Positions 43,077 through 52,482 of a DNA stretch of 64,000 nt are shown here, one piece after another. The position numbers were made by a program, and so were the translations under genes. The first letter of the stretch is position 1, and every line of letters starts with the position of its first letter. The DNA comes from CAZQEZ01 sp964592475. Lineage in GTDB: Bacteria; Bacteroidota; Bacteroidia; Cytophagales; Cyclobacteriaceae. Below the pieces are notes generated by a model that worked only from the letters and a program-made list of their open reading frames with translations, did no database searches and was not told where the DNA came from. The stretch spans positions 1 through 64,000 of the forward strand of contig CAZQEZ010000002.1 of NCBI GenBank assembly GCA_964592475.1, written 5' to 3'.

Positions 43077-43330
43077 GATTTCGGCAAATTTTTAATTAAT
43101 GCAACTAATGAGCCAACAATGGCCAGCAAAATACCCGAAATAGTAAATATAGGCACAGAAGAATTGATCCATTCATCTACTTTACTGCCAATCCATAGCC
43201 CTAACAGAATGGTAGCAATCATTTGAAATGCCAGCCCGGAATATTTAGCGTAAGTTCTAAGTTGTTGGTTTGATTCCTTCGGTTGATTGGGTTGGCCTGT
43301 TTGATTTTTCTTTTGCTTGTCCGTTTTCAC
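43073..43330 (-). CDS. atpZ: AtpZ/AtpI family protein
   Basis: 85 residues from a GTG at 43330. A charged, Gln/Pro-rich N-terminus (about 25 residues) is followed by LRTYAKYSGLAFQMIATILLGLWIGSKVDEW and a second helix, the AtpZ pattern (YaxYSGLaFQmxxtiLlGxwxGxxxDxw). It supports ATP synthase assembly or ion homeostasis. The start lies 74 nt inside the bactofilin gene; no in-frame ATG is found before the first helix, so this overlap seems genuine unless a non-standard start is used. Confidence 0.85.
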   Translation of the reverse strand: MKTDKQKKNQTGQPNQPKESNQQLRTYAKYSGLAFQMIATILLGLWIGSKVDEWINSSVPIFTISGILLAIVGSLVALIKNLPKS

Positions 43331-43709
43331 CGATTCTGATTTCCTTTACCGAAACTCCCATTTTACAATTACCATTAAAAGTTGCTCCAGACTCTACAAT
43401 TAATTTATTGGTCAATATATCTCCATTTATGGCAGAAGTGGGCTTCAATATCAATACTTCCGATACTTCTAGTGTACCTTTTACCTCACCGGCAATTTCT
43501 GCATTTTGGGCAAGCAGGTTACCTTCCAGGTCTGATGATTTACCTAATACAACCTTCGCTTTACTTTTGATATTTCCTTTTACGCGGCCTTCTATCCTTA
43601 TATTACCAAAAGTTTCAATATTACCTTCTACAATTGTACCTTTTGCAATTGTGTTACTGGAGTTGTGAATTTCTTCCGCTGTCATCTTTTCATTCTTGCT
43701 GTTAAACAT
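43257..43709 (-). CDS. Bactofilin family cytoskeletal protein
   Basis: 150 residues. After a short N-terminal tail the repeated six-residue turns (NTIAKGTIVEGNIETFGNIRIEGRVKGNIKSKAKVVLGKSSDLEGNLLAQNAEIAGEV) form the right-handed beta-helix of bactofilins (DUF583), and a Lys/Pro/Thr-rich tail ends it. Such proteins polymerise at the membrane without nucleotide. The adjacent M23 endopeptidase gene is a common partner, and such pairs act in shaping or cell-wall remodelling. It starts 15 nt after that gene and overlaps atpZ by 74 nt. Confidence 0.92.
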   Translation of the reverse strand: MFNSKNEKMTAEEIHNSSNTIAKGTIVEGNIETFGNIRIEGRVKGNIKSKAKVVLGKSSDLEGNLLAQNAEIAGEVKGTLEVSEVLILKPTSAINGDILTNKLIVESGATFNGNCKMGVSVKEIRIGENGQAKEKSNRPTQSTEGIKPTT

Positions 43710-43724
43710 ATAATCAATTCTTTA

Positions 43725-44618
43725 TTAAAATGATACAAATTCTTCCGGGTCTACAGGGTTTCCATTATACCATAATTCAAAATGTAAATGGGGGCCGGTT
43801 GTGAGCTCTCCTGTATTACCAATAATTGCGATAACGCTACCGGCTCTCACAAAATTACCAACTTTTTCTAATAATTCAGAATTATGTTTATAAACTGAGA
43901 TTAAATCTCCTCTATGTTGTATCATTATTACATTGCCATACTCTTGCGTCCAGCCGGAAAAAATTACCGATCCATCAGCAACTGCTTTGATGGGCTCGTT
44001 ATCTTTAGCCACTATATCCACGCCATAGTGCTCAATTTGAGCATTATATTGTGACGATATTATGCCATTAACGGGAGTAAAAAAAACTATTTGTTGTAAA
44101 TCAAAAGAAATATTTTTTGTTTTAGTAAGCAAAGACACTCCTGTTTCTTCAAATTCCTTTCTAAATTGAGAATCAATTGGCGCCAATTGCCCCAGATCAG
44201 TTTCTTTATTTAGATTAGCAATCATTTCAGCCCTGGTAAGGGAATCAGGCTCAGGCCGTATTTCCTTATAGTTTTCCTCACCTTTCATAATACCAGTGAG
44301 GTTGGTAATAAACATGTCTTTAGTTTCCACAGCATTTGAAAGTGAATCTACATTCATGGAAAGCTCTATCAATTGCTTATTAAATTCTATCTGCGAATGA
44401 CGCGGGTCAAACCATTGTGCCAATATACTTTTCACCAGATAAAGACTGATGAATAGGAATATAGTAAATATGGCAAAGAAAAAAACGATTACCTTCGCGT
44501 AAGTAAAACTTAATGTCGACTTTTCAGCAAAATTTTCTTCGTTACGAATTACTAGTACGTACCGGTTAGTAAGCCAGCTTGAGAGCGTTTTTCTGCTTCT
44601 TAATTTTCTTTTTTTCAT
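43725..44618 (-). CDS. M23-family peptidoglycan endopeptidase (LytM domain)
   Basis: 297 residues. A basic cytoplasmic N-terminus, one membrane helix (VIVFFFAIFTIFLFISLYLV) and a helical linker (about 65-175) precede the LytM domain. Zinc ligands are seen in EHYGVDIVA (His, Asp) and PHLHFELWY (HxH), with SVYKHNSELLEKVGNFVRAGSVIAIIGNTG between. All ligands are present, so it may be catalytically active. With bactofilin it probably localises cell-wall cleavage. The atp operon appears to follow from the same transcript, but no separate promoter was identified. Confidence 0.92.
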   Translation of the reverse strand: MKKRKLRSRKTLSSWLTNRYVLVIRNEENFAEKSTLSFTYAKVIVFFFAIFTIFLFISLYLVKSILAQWFDPRHSQIEFNKQLIELSMNVDSLSNAVETKDMFITNLTGIMKGEENYKEIRPEPDSLTRAEMIANLNKETDLGQLAPIDSQFRKEFEETGVSLLTKTKNISFDLQQIVFFTPVNGIISSQYNAQIEHYGVDIVAKDNEPIKAVADGSVIFSGWTQEYGNVIMIQHRGDLISVYKHNSELLEKVGNFVRAGSVIAIIGNTGELTTGPHLHFELWYNGNPVDPEEFVSF

Positions 44619-44729
44619 ACTTGATTTAAAGTATTGAAACTTTATTACACTAAATACAATAAAACCTCACTTTTATTGTATTTATAAATAGTTTTTTTCG
44701 TTTAAAGAATGTAAAATTTATCCAAGGTT

Positions 44730-47360
44730 TTGACTTATAAAAGTACATTTTCTATATATATCACTGGTGTTATTATGGCTCTCATAATATTGCTTCCATC
44801 GTGCTCTGTAGAAAGAAATAATTTCTTCAGTAAAACCTATCATAATATAACTGCCAAATATAATGCATATTTTCTTGCCCGGGAAGAAATGATGAAAGTA
44901 GAAAAAGCAATCAAGGATGGGCACGAAAGAAACTTCAACAAAATATTAAAAGTATTTCCGAATATAGATTCAGCTGTTATTGGTAGCCAAAAAGAAACCA
45001 TAGAAGATATCATCAAAAAAGCATCAATTGCTATACAGAGGCATAAGAACAGCAAATGGGTTGATGATTGTTATATATTAATAGGCGAGTCAAGGTGGCT
45101 AAATGCAGAATTTCCAACAGCTATCGAAACTTTTAAATACGTGAATGTAAATAGCGAAGATGACGATGCCCGGCATAAAGCACTCATAGATTTGATCCGC
45201 ACCTACATACATTATCGCGAATATGCCAATGCTACTTATGTAAGCGACTATCTAAAAAAGGAAAAGCTTAATAAACAAAATACTAAAGGCCTGGCCCTTA
45301 CCAGAGCCTATTTTTACCAGCTTAATGAAGACTTGGATAACATGATCAAGAATTTGATGATTGCCGCACCCCTGATGAAGAATCGAGAAGGAAAAGCAAA
45401 AATCCATTTTATACTTGGTCAAATATTTCAGGAGCTAAGTTTTGATGCAGAGGCTTATAACCACTACTCCGATTGTTTAAGTAGTAACCCTGATTATGAA
45501 TTGTCATTTTATGCGAAGCTAAACATGGCCCAAGTAACTGAACTTGGAGCCACAAGCGATATAAAGCGAATTCGCAAATACTTCAAAAAATTATTAAAGG
45601 ATAAAAAAAATGAAGAATTTCAGGATAAAATTTATTATGAAATAGCAGAGTTTGAACTGAAACAAGAAAACGTAGACCAAGCAGTAGAAAGCTATCAAAA
45701 ATCAGTAGCAGCCAGCGTAAGTAATCCTCGACAAAAAAGCTATTCATATCTGCGCCTGGGGCAGATCTATTACAACCAATTTAAAGAGTATGAAACTGCT
45801 AAGGCTTATTACGACAGTGTAGTAAGTGTAATGCCGCAAGATGACGACCAATTTGAAAAAGTAAAAGAAAGGCAAGAAGTTCTATCAGATTTTGTGGAGC
45901 AAATTACTACTATTCAAATACAAGACAGCTTACTAAATATTGCTTCATATGATTCTATGCAATTAGTTGCTTTTGTAGAAAATTATGTATTAGAACAAGA
46001 AAGGTTGGAAAAAGCAGCAAAAGAAAAAGCTGAACAAGAAAATAAAAGAAACAACAATAATATCTTCAATAATTTAAATCAAAATGAAGACGCGTTGGCC
46101 TTAACACAACAAACGCGAGGTTCAAAGTGGTATTTTTATAATGCCTCAGCCGTAAGTGTAGGCCGCGGTGAATTTATACAAAAATGGGGTAATCGGCCAT
46201 TAGAAGATAATTGGCGCCGCTCTCGAAAAGAACGAAGTAATAACTACGACCAAGATTTAAATGCTACCGCGGCAAATGCCAGTGATGAAAGTAATTTGCA
46301 ACCCGATGCTCTCAATGCTGATGATGCAGGAGGAAAGTTCGATAAAACAGCTATTTTTCAGCAGTTGCAAATGAATGATGAAGAAAAACAGGAAGCTTTA
46401 GCCAAAATAGAAACTGCTCATTTCAAGCTTGGTAATATATTCAACTTTGAACTCGATGAAAAAGAAAACGCGGTTGAAACTTTCGAAAAATTAATCACAA
46501 GATTCCCAAAGTCAGAATATAAACCTGAAGCACTTTATCAGATATATCTTATTTTAAAAGCTACCGATGATCCCCGTCTGCAGAAGTATGTAAATCAATT
46601 GACTAGCGAATATCCAAATTCATTGTATGCCAAGTTAATCAGCAATCCTAATTATAGAGAAGAAAGCAATGCTATAAGTGAGCAGCTAAAGAAGATTTAT
46701 AAGAAAGCTTATAATCTATTTTTGAAAGATAGCTTACAACAAGCACAAGCGCTTATAAAGCCTGCGCTTAAGCAATATCCAACTAATCAATTCTCTGATC
46801 ATTTACGTATTTTAGATATTTTAATTCTTGGAAAGACCAGTGGCATGTACAATTATCAATTTGCCCTTTCCCAATTTATAGAAGATTTTCCCAATAGTGA
46901 ACTGGTACCCTATGCCAATAAATTGTTGGAATCGATAGAAAACTTCAAAATAGAACTTGCCAAGCGGGAAGGTGTTAAGTTTAGCACGAATTTTGAGCAA
47001 AAGCATTATTTCGTCTTCATTTATAATCCGGCTGACAATATTTCTGAAACTTGTATTTCTGTTGTTAATAACTTTATTCAAGAAGAGTATAATCAGGCTG
47101 GTTTTAAAACATCTAATTTAATTTTGGACGAAGAAAATTCAATGATTCTGGTAAATGAATTTGATAATAAAGAAAATGCTTCAAAATTTTACAACAAATT
47201 TAATCAGAATCCGGAATCAGTTAACCGGCTAGCAAACTATAAAACCACAAATTTCGTTATCAGCAGGGAAAATTTTAAAACGTTGTATTCAACCAAAGGC
47301 TTAGATTATTATGTCAATTTTTTTAAGAAACATTATCAAGAGGTTAGAGCCCAAAAATAA
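44730..47360 (+). CDS. sprE: Type IX secretion periplasmic lipoprotein SprE/PorW
   Basis: 876 residues from a TTG at 44730 with AAGG just upstream; the next ATG (44775) would leave too short a signal. The lipobox is LLPSC (Cys25), followed by the conserved start of this family: FFSKTYHNITAKYNAYFLAREEMMK. Tetratricopeptide repeats fill residues 60-380 and 560-680, with a disordered Asn/Gln-rich segment between, and an alpha/beta C-terminal domain. SprE/PorW links the trans-envelope T9SS rotor to the outer membrane translocon. It overlaps the downstream penicillin-binding protein gene by 50 nt. Good length and motif match. Confidence 0.9.
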   Translation: MTYKSTFSIYITGVIMALIILLPSCSVERNNFFSKTYHNITAKYNAYFLAREEMMKVEKAIKDGHERNFNKILKVFPNIDSAVIGSQKETIEDIIKKASIAIQRHKNSKWVDDCYILIGESRWLNAEFPTAIETFKYVNVNSEDDDARHKALIDLIRTYIHYREYANATYVSDYLKKEKLNKQNTKGLALTRAYFYQLNEDLDNMIKNLMIAAPLMKNREGKAKIHFILGQIFQELSFDAEAYNHYSDCLSSNPDYELSFYAKLNMAQVTELGATSDIKRIRKYFKKLLKDKKNEEFQDKIYYEIAEFELKQENVDQAVESYQKSVAASVSNPRQKSYSYLRLGQIYYNQFKEYETAKAYYDSVVSVMPQDDDQFEKVKERQEVLSDFVEQITTIQIQDSLLNIASYDSMQLVAFVENYVLEQERLEKAAKEKAEQENKRNNNNIFNNLNQNEDALALTQQTRGSKWYFYNASAVSVGRGEFIQKWGNRPLEDNWRRSRKERSNNYDQDLNATAANASDESNLQPDALNADDAGGKFDKTAIFQQLQMNDEEKQEALAKIETAHFKLGNIFNFELDEKENAVETFEKLITRFPKSEYKPEALYQIYLILKATDDPRLQKYVNQLTSEYPNSLYAKLISNPNYREESNAISEQLKKIYKKAYNLFLKDSLQQAQALIKPALKQYPTNQFSDHLRILDILILGKTSGMYNYQFALSQFIEDFPNSELVPYANKLLESIENFKIELAKREGVKFSTNFEQKHYFVFIYNPADNISETCISVVNNFIQEEYNQAGFKTSNLILDEENSMILVNEFDNKENASKFYNKFNQNPESVNRLANYKTTNFVISRENFKTLYSTKGLDYYVNFFKKHYQEVRAQK

Positions 47361-49653
47361 GAAAAAGTTCTACTCAAAACTTACTAAATACACGTGGTAC
47401 ACCTTTTTAGGTGGTACTTTACTTTTAATAATATTTATTTTTACAGTAACCATTAATCTATTCAATCTTTATGGAGAATTTCCTAGTTATGAAGCACTAG
47501 AGAACCCTGAAGAAGAAAATAATCTTGCCAGTGAATTATACAGTGCCGATGGGGAATTACTAGGAAAATACTTTAGAGAAAATCGAAGCCAGGTAGACTA
47601 CGATGAATTATCTCCTGATTTGGTAAATGCACTTATTTCTACAGAAGATGTGCGTTTTCGTAAGCACTCAGGTATTGATTTGGTGGGCGTGATAAGGGCC
47701 ATTATAGGTAAACTGACATTTAATTTTGCCGGCGGTGGAAGTACCATTACCCAACAGTTATCTGAAAACATTTTCTTTAACAGAAGTGAGCATTATAAAG
47801 GCTTGTTACATGAAATCCCGGGTTTAAGCATTTATATTGATAAGTTCAAAGAATGGATCGTATCGGTGCAGCTTGAAAGAGATTACACGAAGGAAGAGAT
47901 TTTAAGTATGTATCTCAACACTGTTGACTTTGGTAGTAATTCTTTCGGAATAAAAGTAGCTGCCAAAACTTTTTTTAATAAAATTCCGGCAGAACTAAAC
48001 GTGCAAGAATCAGCAATGCTGGTTGGTTTATTGCAAGCACCCACCCGATATAGCCCGGTATTAAACTATGACAACTCGGTGCATAGACGCAACGTGGTTT
48101 TAGGACAAATGATGAAATACGATTTTATTTCAGAAAACACTTTTGATTCGCTAAAAACTCAACCTATTGAATTAGAATATAAAGTAGAAGGTCATAATGA
48201 AGGTTTAGCCACTTATTTCCGATCTGTTATTGGCGATTTTCTACGAAGCTGGAGCGAAGAGCATGGATTCGATTTATATTCTGATGGGTTAAAAATTTAT
48301 ACCACCATCGACAGCCGGATGCAGAAACACGCCGAAGCCAGCGTAGACACCCAAATGGAGAAGTTACAAAATAGATTTAACGAGCACTGGGGCGATCGTA
48401 ACCCTTGGATTTATGAAAATGGACGGGAGATTAAAGGATTTATAGAATCAAAAGCTAAAGTAACCCCTTACTATAGAAATCTGGTTAGAAAATATAGTAG
48501 AGATTCGGATTCAGTAGATTATTACATGAATAAAAAACGCAAAACGCGAGTATTTACCTGGAAGGGATCTATTGACACATTATTAAGCCCGATAGATAGT
48601 ATTAAGTATTATAAAAAATTCTTGCAAACTGGTTTTATGGCTATGGACCCTCATACAGGCGACATAAAAGCTTGGGTAGGCGGTATCAACCATACTTATT
48701 TCAAATATGACCATGTAATGCAAAGTAGGCGGCAGCCAGGCTCTACCTTTAAACCCATAGTGTATACTGCTGCTATTGACAACTATTTTAGCCCATGCTA
48801 CCCGGTAGTAGATGCACCGGTTACTTTTAGTATGCCAGGGCAAAATCCTCCCACCTGGACACCATCCAATGCCGATGGAAAATATACAGGTCGAACATTT
48901 ACGTTACGGCAAGCTATGGCAAGATCTATTAACTCAGCCACTGCATTTATTATGAAAAAAATAGGCCCTCAAACAGTGGTAGAATATGCCAAGAAATTAG
49001 GAATAAACGGGAATAATATTCAAGCAGTGCCTTCATTAGCTTTAGGAGGCGGTGGAGAGGTATCTGTTTATGAAATGGTAGGAGCTTATGCCACTTTCGT
49101 AAACCAAGGTACCTACATAGAACCTCGCTACATCACTCGTATAGAGGACAAAAATGGCAATATCTGGACTATACCTACTAAAACCCGTGAGGCCTTAAGC
49201 AAAGAAACTGCTTTCTTGATGTTGCATATGCTCATGGGCACTACACAGGAAGCTGGCGGCACTGCACTTGGCCTTGATTACGAGCTTCGACATAGCATGG
49301 AAATAGGGGCAAAAACAGGAACAACCCAAAATGGTAGCGATGGCTGGTTCATGGGTATTACTAAAGATTTAGCTGCCGGTGCATGGGTTGGAGGTGATGA
49401 TCGCAGTATTCGTTTTCGCTCTTGGTACGAAGGCCAGGGTGCTCGTACTGCTATGCCCATTTGGGAAGATTTTATGAAAAGAGTTTATAATGATGAAGAT
49501 TTAAACTACGAAGGAGGATCTTTTTCGCGTCCTGCACAAGGCCTTTCCGTGCAAATTAATTGTGCTAAATATGACACCAGAAGCGTATTGGATAAAAGTG
49601 CCAATGATCGCAATAATTCTGATGTAGATGTGAGAGAAGAAGATATTTTTTAG
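47311..49653 (+). CDS. Class A penicillin-binding protein (PBP1A-like, bifunctional)
   Basis: 780 residues. A basic N-terminus and one membrane helix (YTFLGGTLLLIIFIFTVTINLF) precede the GT51 domain with ALISTEDVRFRKHSGID (catalytic Glu), GGGSTITQQLSENIF and YTKEEILSMYLNTVDFGSNSFGIKVAAK. The transpeptidase domain has SxxK in PGSTFKP (Ser477), SIN as SINS (SxN) and KTGTT (Lys668). The histidine in EDVRFRKHSGID replaces the more usual H of EDxxFxxHxGID in place, so the motif is intact. It polymerises and crosslinks peptidoglycan. The ATG lies inside the last 50 nt of sprE. Confidence 0.95.
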   Translation: MSIFLRNIIKRLEPKNKKKFYSKLTKYTWYTFLGGTLLLIIFIFTVTINLFNLYGEFPSYEALENPEEENNLASELYSADGELLGKYFRENRSQVDYDELSPDLVNALISTEDVRFRKHSGIDLVGVIRAIIGKLTFNFAGGGSTITQQLSENIFFNRSEHYKGLLHEIPGLSIYIDKFKEWIVSVQLERDYTKEEILSMYLNTVDFGSNSFGIKVAAKTFFNKIPAELNVQESAMLVGLLQAPTRYSPVLNYDNSVHRRNVVLGQMMKYDFISENTFDSLKTQPIELEYKVEGHNEGLATYFRSVIGDFLRSWSEEHGFDLYSDGLKIYTTIDSRMQKHAEASVDTQMEKLQNRFNEHWGDRNPWIYENGREIKGFIESKAKVTPYYRNLVRKYSRDSDSVDYYMNKKRKTRVFTWKGSIDTLLSPIDSIKYYKKFLQTGFMAMDPHTGDIKAWVGGINHTYFKYDHVMQSRRQPGSTFKPIVYTAAIDNYFSPCYPVVDAPVTFSMPGQNPPTWTPSNADGKYTGRTFTLRQAMARSINSATAFIMKKIGPQTVVEYAKKLGINGNNIQAVPSLALGGGGEVSVYEMVGAYATFVNQGTYIEPRYITRIEDKNGNIWTIPTKTREALSKETAFLMLHMLMGTTQEAGGTALGLDYELRHSMEIGAKTGTTQNGSDGWFMGITKDLAAGAWVGGDDRSIRFRSWYEGQGARTAMPIWEDFMKRVYNDEDLNYEGGSFSRPAQGLSVQINCAKYDTRSVLDKSANDRNNSDVDVREEDIF

Positions 49654-49659
49654 AGGCCT

Positions 49660-51453
49660 ATGCAAATACCACACTATACTCCTGAGCAGGCCAGTCAGCT
49701 GCCTGATAAGCCGGGAGTGTATAAATTTTTTAATCATGATCAAGAGCTCATTTATGTGGGTAAAGCTAAAAGCATAAAAAAAAGGGTTAGCAGCTATTTC
49801 AACAACACTGGAAAAGATAGAAAAACCCGTAAAATGGTTAGTGAAATTGCTACCCTGGAAATTACGATCGTAAATTCTGAATTTGATGCTTTATTGCTTG
49901 AAAACAACCTAATAAAAAGCAACCAACCGAAATACAATATATTACTTAAAGATGATAAAAGCTTTCCCTACATCCTGGTTACTAACGAACGGTTTCCCAG
50001 AATTTATTCCACCAGGCGCGTAGATAGAAAGAAAGGCACCTACTTTGGCCCATATACCAGCGTGAGAGCCATGAATACCGTACTCGAATTGATTCGCAAT
50101 CTATACTTTATCAGAACTTGTAAATATAACCTGAGTAAAGAAAATATCAATGCAGGTAAGTTTAAGATATGCCTGGAGTATCACATAGGGAAATGTAAGG
50201 GGCCTTGTGAGGGATTGCAATCAGAGGAAGAGTATCTTAAAGATGTAGAGCAAGCCATCAATATACTTAAAGGTAATGTGAATTTGGTTCGGCAGTACTT
50301 CAAAGAAAACATGAGCCAATCTGCAGAAAAGCTTGAGTTTGAAAAAGCACAGTTTTACAAAGACAAGTTAGAGTTACTGGAAAAATTTCAATCAAAATCC
50401 GTTGTTGTCAATCAGAAATTAACTGATACTGAAGTTTTTACAATAACTTCAGACCAAAAATATGCCTATGTAAATTTTATGAAAATAAAAGATGGCGCCA
50501 TTGTTTTTAGTAATACAGCCGAAGTAAAAAAGCAATTAGCAGAAAGCGACGAAGAGATACTATCGCTAATGATAATCGAATTGCGCAACAGGTATGATAG
50601 TGTAACAGGAGAAATATTAAGTAATGTAGAACTACCTGAAACTCTGGGGAAAATTATAGTACCTAAAATTGGAGATAAGAAAAAATTGGTCGACCTCAGT
50701 ATAAAAAACGCACTCCACTATAAAAAAGAAAGATTGATAAGAGCCACGGAAAAACTTCCACGGGAAGAGCGTATCATGCAAACCATAAAGCAAGATTTGA
50801 GAATGCAGGATTTACCCAAACGAATTGAGTGTTTTGATAATTCCAACCTGGGAGGAACTAACCCGGTGGCTTCAATGGTATGCTTTATAAATGTAAAGCC
50901 GGCCAAGAGTGAGTATCGTAAATTCAATATAAAAACTGTTGAAGGCCCTGATGATTTTGCCAGTATGAAGGAGGTAGTTTATCGAAGATATAAAAGGGTG
51001 TCAGAAGAAGGTGAAGAAATGCCACAATTAATTGTGATAGATGGTGGTAAAGGACAACTAAATGCAGCCTCGCAAGCACTTAAATCGCTTAAGCTCTATG
51101 GTCAGGTGACCATAATAGGCATAGCCAAAAAATTAGAAGAAATTTATTTTCCGGAAGACCCCTTCCCTATTCACATAAATAAGCAATCTGAATCGTTAAA
51201 AGTATTGCAGCATATCCGAAATGAAGCTCATCGATTTGCAATTAATTTTCATCGTCAAAAACGTAGTAAAGCCAGTTTTAACACTCAACTTGAAAATATT
51301 AAAGGTATTGGAAAGTCAACAGCTGATAAACTGCTTTCTCATTATAGATCAGTGAAAAAAATAAAAGAAGCCAATCAAGAAGATCTGGAAAAGCTGATTG
51401 GAAAGGATAAAGCTGCCAAATTGCAGGAAGCTTTATTGGAAAAACCAGATTAA
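49660..51453 (+). CDS. uvrC: Excinuclease ABC subunit C
   Basis: 597 residues. The GIY-YIG nuclease starts with DKPGVYKFFNHDQELIYVGKAKSIKKRV, the UvrB-binding UVR motif is near residue 205-235 (EKLEFEKAQFYKDKLELLEKFQ), and the RNase H-like half follows with ECFDNSNLGGTNPVASMVCF and IVIDGGKGQLNAA. Two helix-hairpin-helix elements end it (LENIKGIGKSTADKLLSHY, EANQEDLEKLIGKDKAAKLQEAL). It makes both incisions in nucleotide excision repair. It starts 6 nt after the penicillin-binding protein gene. Confidence 0.97.
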   Translation: MQIPHYTPEQASQLPDKPGVYKFFNHDQELIYVGKAKSIKKRVSSYFNNTGKDRKTRKMVSEIATLEITIVNSEFDALLLENNLIKSNQPKYNILLKDDKSFPYILVTNERFPRIYSTRRVDRKKGTYFGPYTSVRAMNTVLELIRNLYFIRTCKYNLSKENINAGKFKICLEYHIGKCKGPCEGLQSEEEYLKDVEQAINILKGNVNLVRQYFKENMSQSAEKLEFEKAQFYKDKLELLEKFQSKSVVVNQKLTDTEVFTITSDQKYAYVNFMKIKDGAIVFSNTAEVKKQLAESDEEILSLMIIELRNRYDSVTGEILSNVELPETLGKIIVPKIGDKKKLVDLSIKNALHYKKERLIRATEKLPREERIMQTIKQDLRMQDLPKRIECFDNSNLGGTNPVASMVCFINVKPAKSEYRKFNIKTVEGPDDFASMKEVVYRRYKRVSEEGEEMPQLIVIDGGKGQLNAASQALKSLKLYGQVTIIGIAKKLEEIYFPEDPFPIHINKQSESLKVLQHIRNEAHRFAINFHRQKRSKASFNTQLENIKGIGKSTADKLLSHYRSVKKIKEANQEDLEKLIGKDKAAKLQEALLEKPD

Positions 51454-51461
51454 GAAATGCA

Positions 51462-51500
51462 TAAAAAAAGCAAACCCCGAAATTCGAGACTTGCCTTTTT
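51462..51500. terminator. Imperfect terminator between uvrC and gldN
   Basis: An A run and GCAA (51470-51473) pair with TTGC (51491-51494) and a T run, with an inner CGAA/TTCG stem separated by an asymmetric loop. The convergent position and A/T flanks suggest a bidirectional terminator, but the stem is not perfect. Confidence 0.45.
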
Positions 51501-51520
51501 ACATAGCGATTTATTCAATA

Positions 51521-52447
51521 TTAATATTCCCAGAGGTCGTGTTCGTATTCCATTAATTGATGTTCAATTTGCTGAGATGCATACAATCCTTGTTTTGGGT
51601 CGCCGCCATAAATATCAACGATTTGTAAGTCGTCAGGATTCTGCACTTTTATTACCCTGGCATTAAACAATCTCAAGGTAAAAGCGTCAGCTAATGATCT
51701 ATGATGAGCACTATTTTGTGGATTAAACCAGATAGCTTCATCCGGCATACTTTCAAACAGTTGTTTTACATCCTGAAAATCGAAAGTAGCCACTTTTCGC
51801 TCCAAACCAGTAGGTAGCTTATCAGGTGGAATAATTAATTCCAAAGCCTGAATTTCATAATACTGACGCGCACGTATTTTATCAAAGTATACATCTTCCA
51901 CGATATTCATCAGTGTGATTTCATTAGGAAAAAAGTAGTTGATAGTAGGTGCTGATGATGCTCCGGTATCTCCCCAGGCATCTCCACCGCCATCATCACC
52001 GCCAGTTGGGTTGCCCCAGGCATCTGTTCCGCCAGTATCACCACCGGTAGGGTTGCCCCAAGCATCTGTTCCACCAGCATCATCTCCAAAACCCATGTCA
52101 TCAGCTTCACCAGCTGCTCCCATTTCAGAATCGGGAGTTAAAAGGTTTTCCAGAAACTCTTCTTTCGACATCCTCTCCTTTAACGAATCGTTCTTGTAAG
52201 GATAAAGCCTGCCGTCTTTTACTGCATTTATCAAGATACGAGTGATCTCGTTACCTGCCGCAAAAAATGGCTTATTTTGTTTTTCCCTCAAGTCCATTCT
52301 TCGCCATACTTTCCTTTTGTACATCATGTAGTCAGGATGTATGTCGTATCTGGAATTAGGATTTCTATTTTCCTGGGCCATGACTGCCGAAAAATCAGCT
52401 ATCATGAAACCAGTTAATAATACGAATACATAAACAAATCTTTTCAT
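51521..52447 (-). CDS. gldN: Gliding motility / type IX secretion protein GldN (PorN)
   Basis: 308 residues from the ATG at 52447 (MKRFVYVFVLLTGF) with a signal peptide. Conserved parts are DYMMYKRKVWRRMDLREKQNKPFFAAGNEITRILINAVKDGRLYPY and LMNIVEDVYFDKIRARQYYEIQALELIIPPD, then FDFQDVKQLFESMPDEAIWFNPQNSAHHRSLADAFTLRLFNARVIKV. GldN binds GldK in the periplasmic ring of the secretion machine. A Gly/Asp/Trp repeat insert occupies about residues 125-165. It is the last gene of the DUF4271-hemD-porP-gldKLMN unit, 36 nt after gldM. Confidence 0.94.
   Translation of the reverse strand: MKRFVYVFVLLTGFMIADFSAVMAQENRNPNSRYDIHPDYMMYKRKVWRRMDLREKQNKPFFAAGNEITRILINAVKDGRLYPYKNDSLKERMSKEEFLENLLTPDSEMGAAGEADDMGFGDDAGGTDAWGNPTGGDTGGTDAWGNPTGGDDGGGDAWGDTGASSAPTINYFFPNEITLMNIVEDVYFDKIRARQYYEIQALELIIPPDKLPTGLERKVATFDFQDVKQLFESMPDEAIWFNPQNSAHHRSLADAFTLRLFNARVIKVQNPDDLQIVDIYGGDPKQGLYASQQIEHQLMEYEHDLWEY
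51965..52075 (-). repeat. 42-bp tandem repeat inside gldN
   Basis: About two and a half copies of a 14-residue unit (DAWGNPTGGDTGGT, DAWGNPTGGDDGGG, DAWGDTG) encoded by a 42-bp repeat. The copies are similar but not identical at DNA level. They lie in the linker between the two conserved halves of GldN. Confidence 0.85.
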
Positions 52448-52482
52448 AACCCCTGTTTTAACTTTCAAAATATCTTGTTTTA

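Noticed and set aside
51457..51666. ATG and 69-codon frame immediately after uvrC
   Set aside because: It runs into the gldN coding region on the other strand, overlaps the terminator and has no recognisable product.
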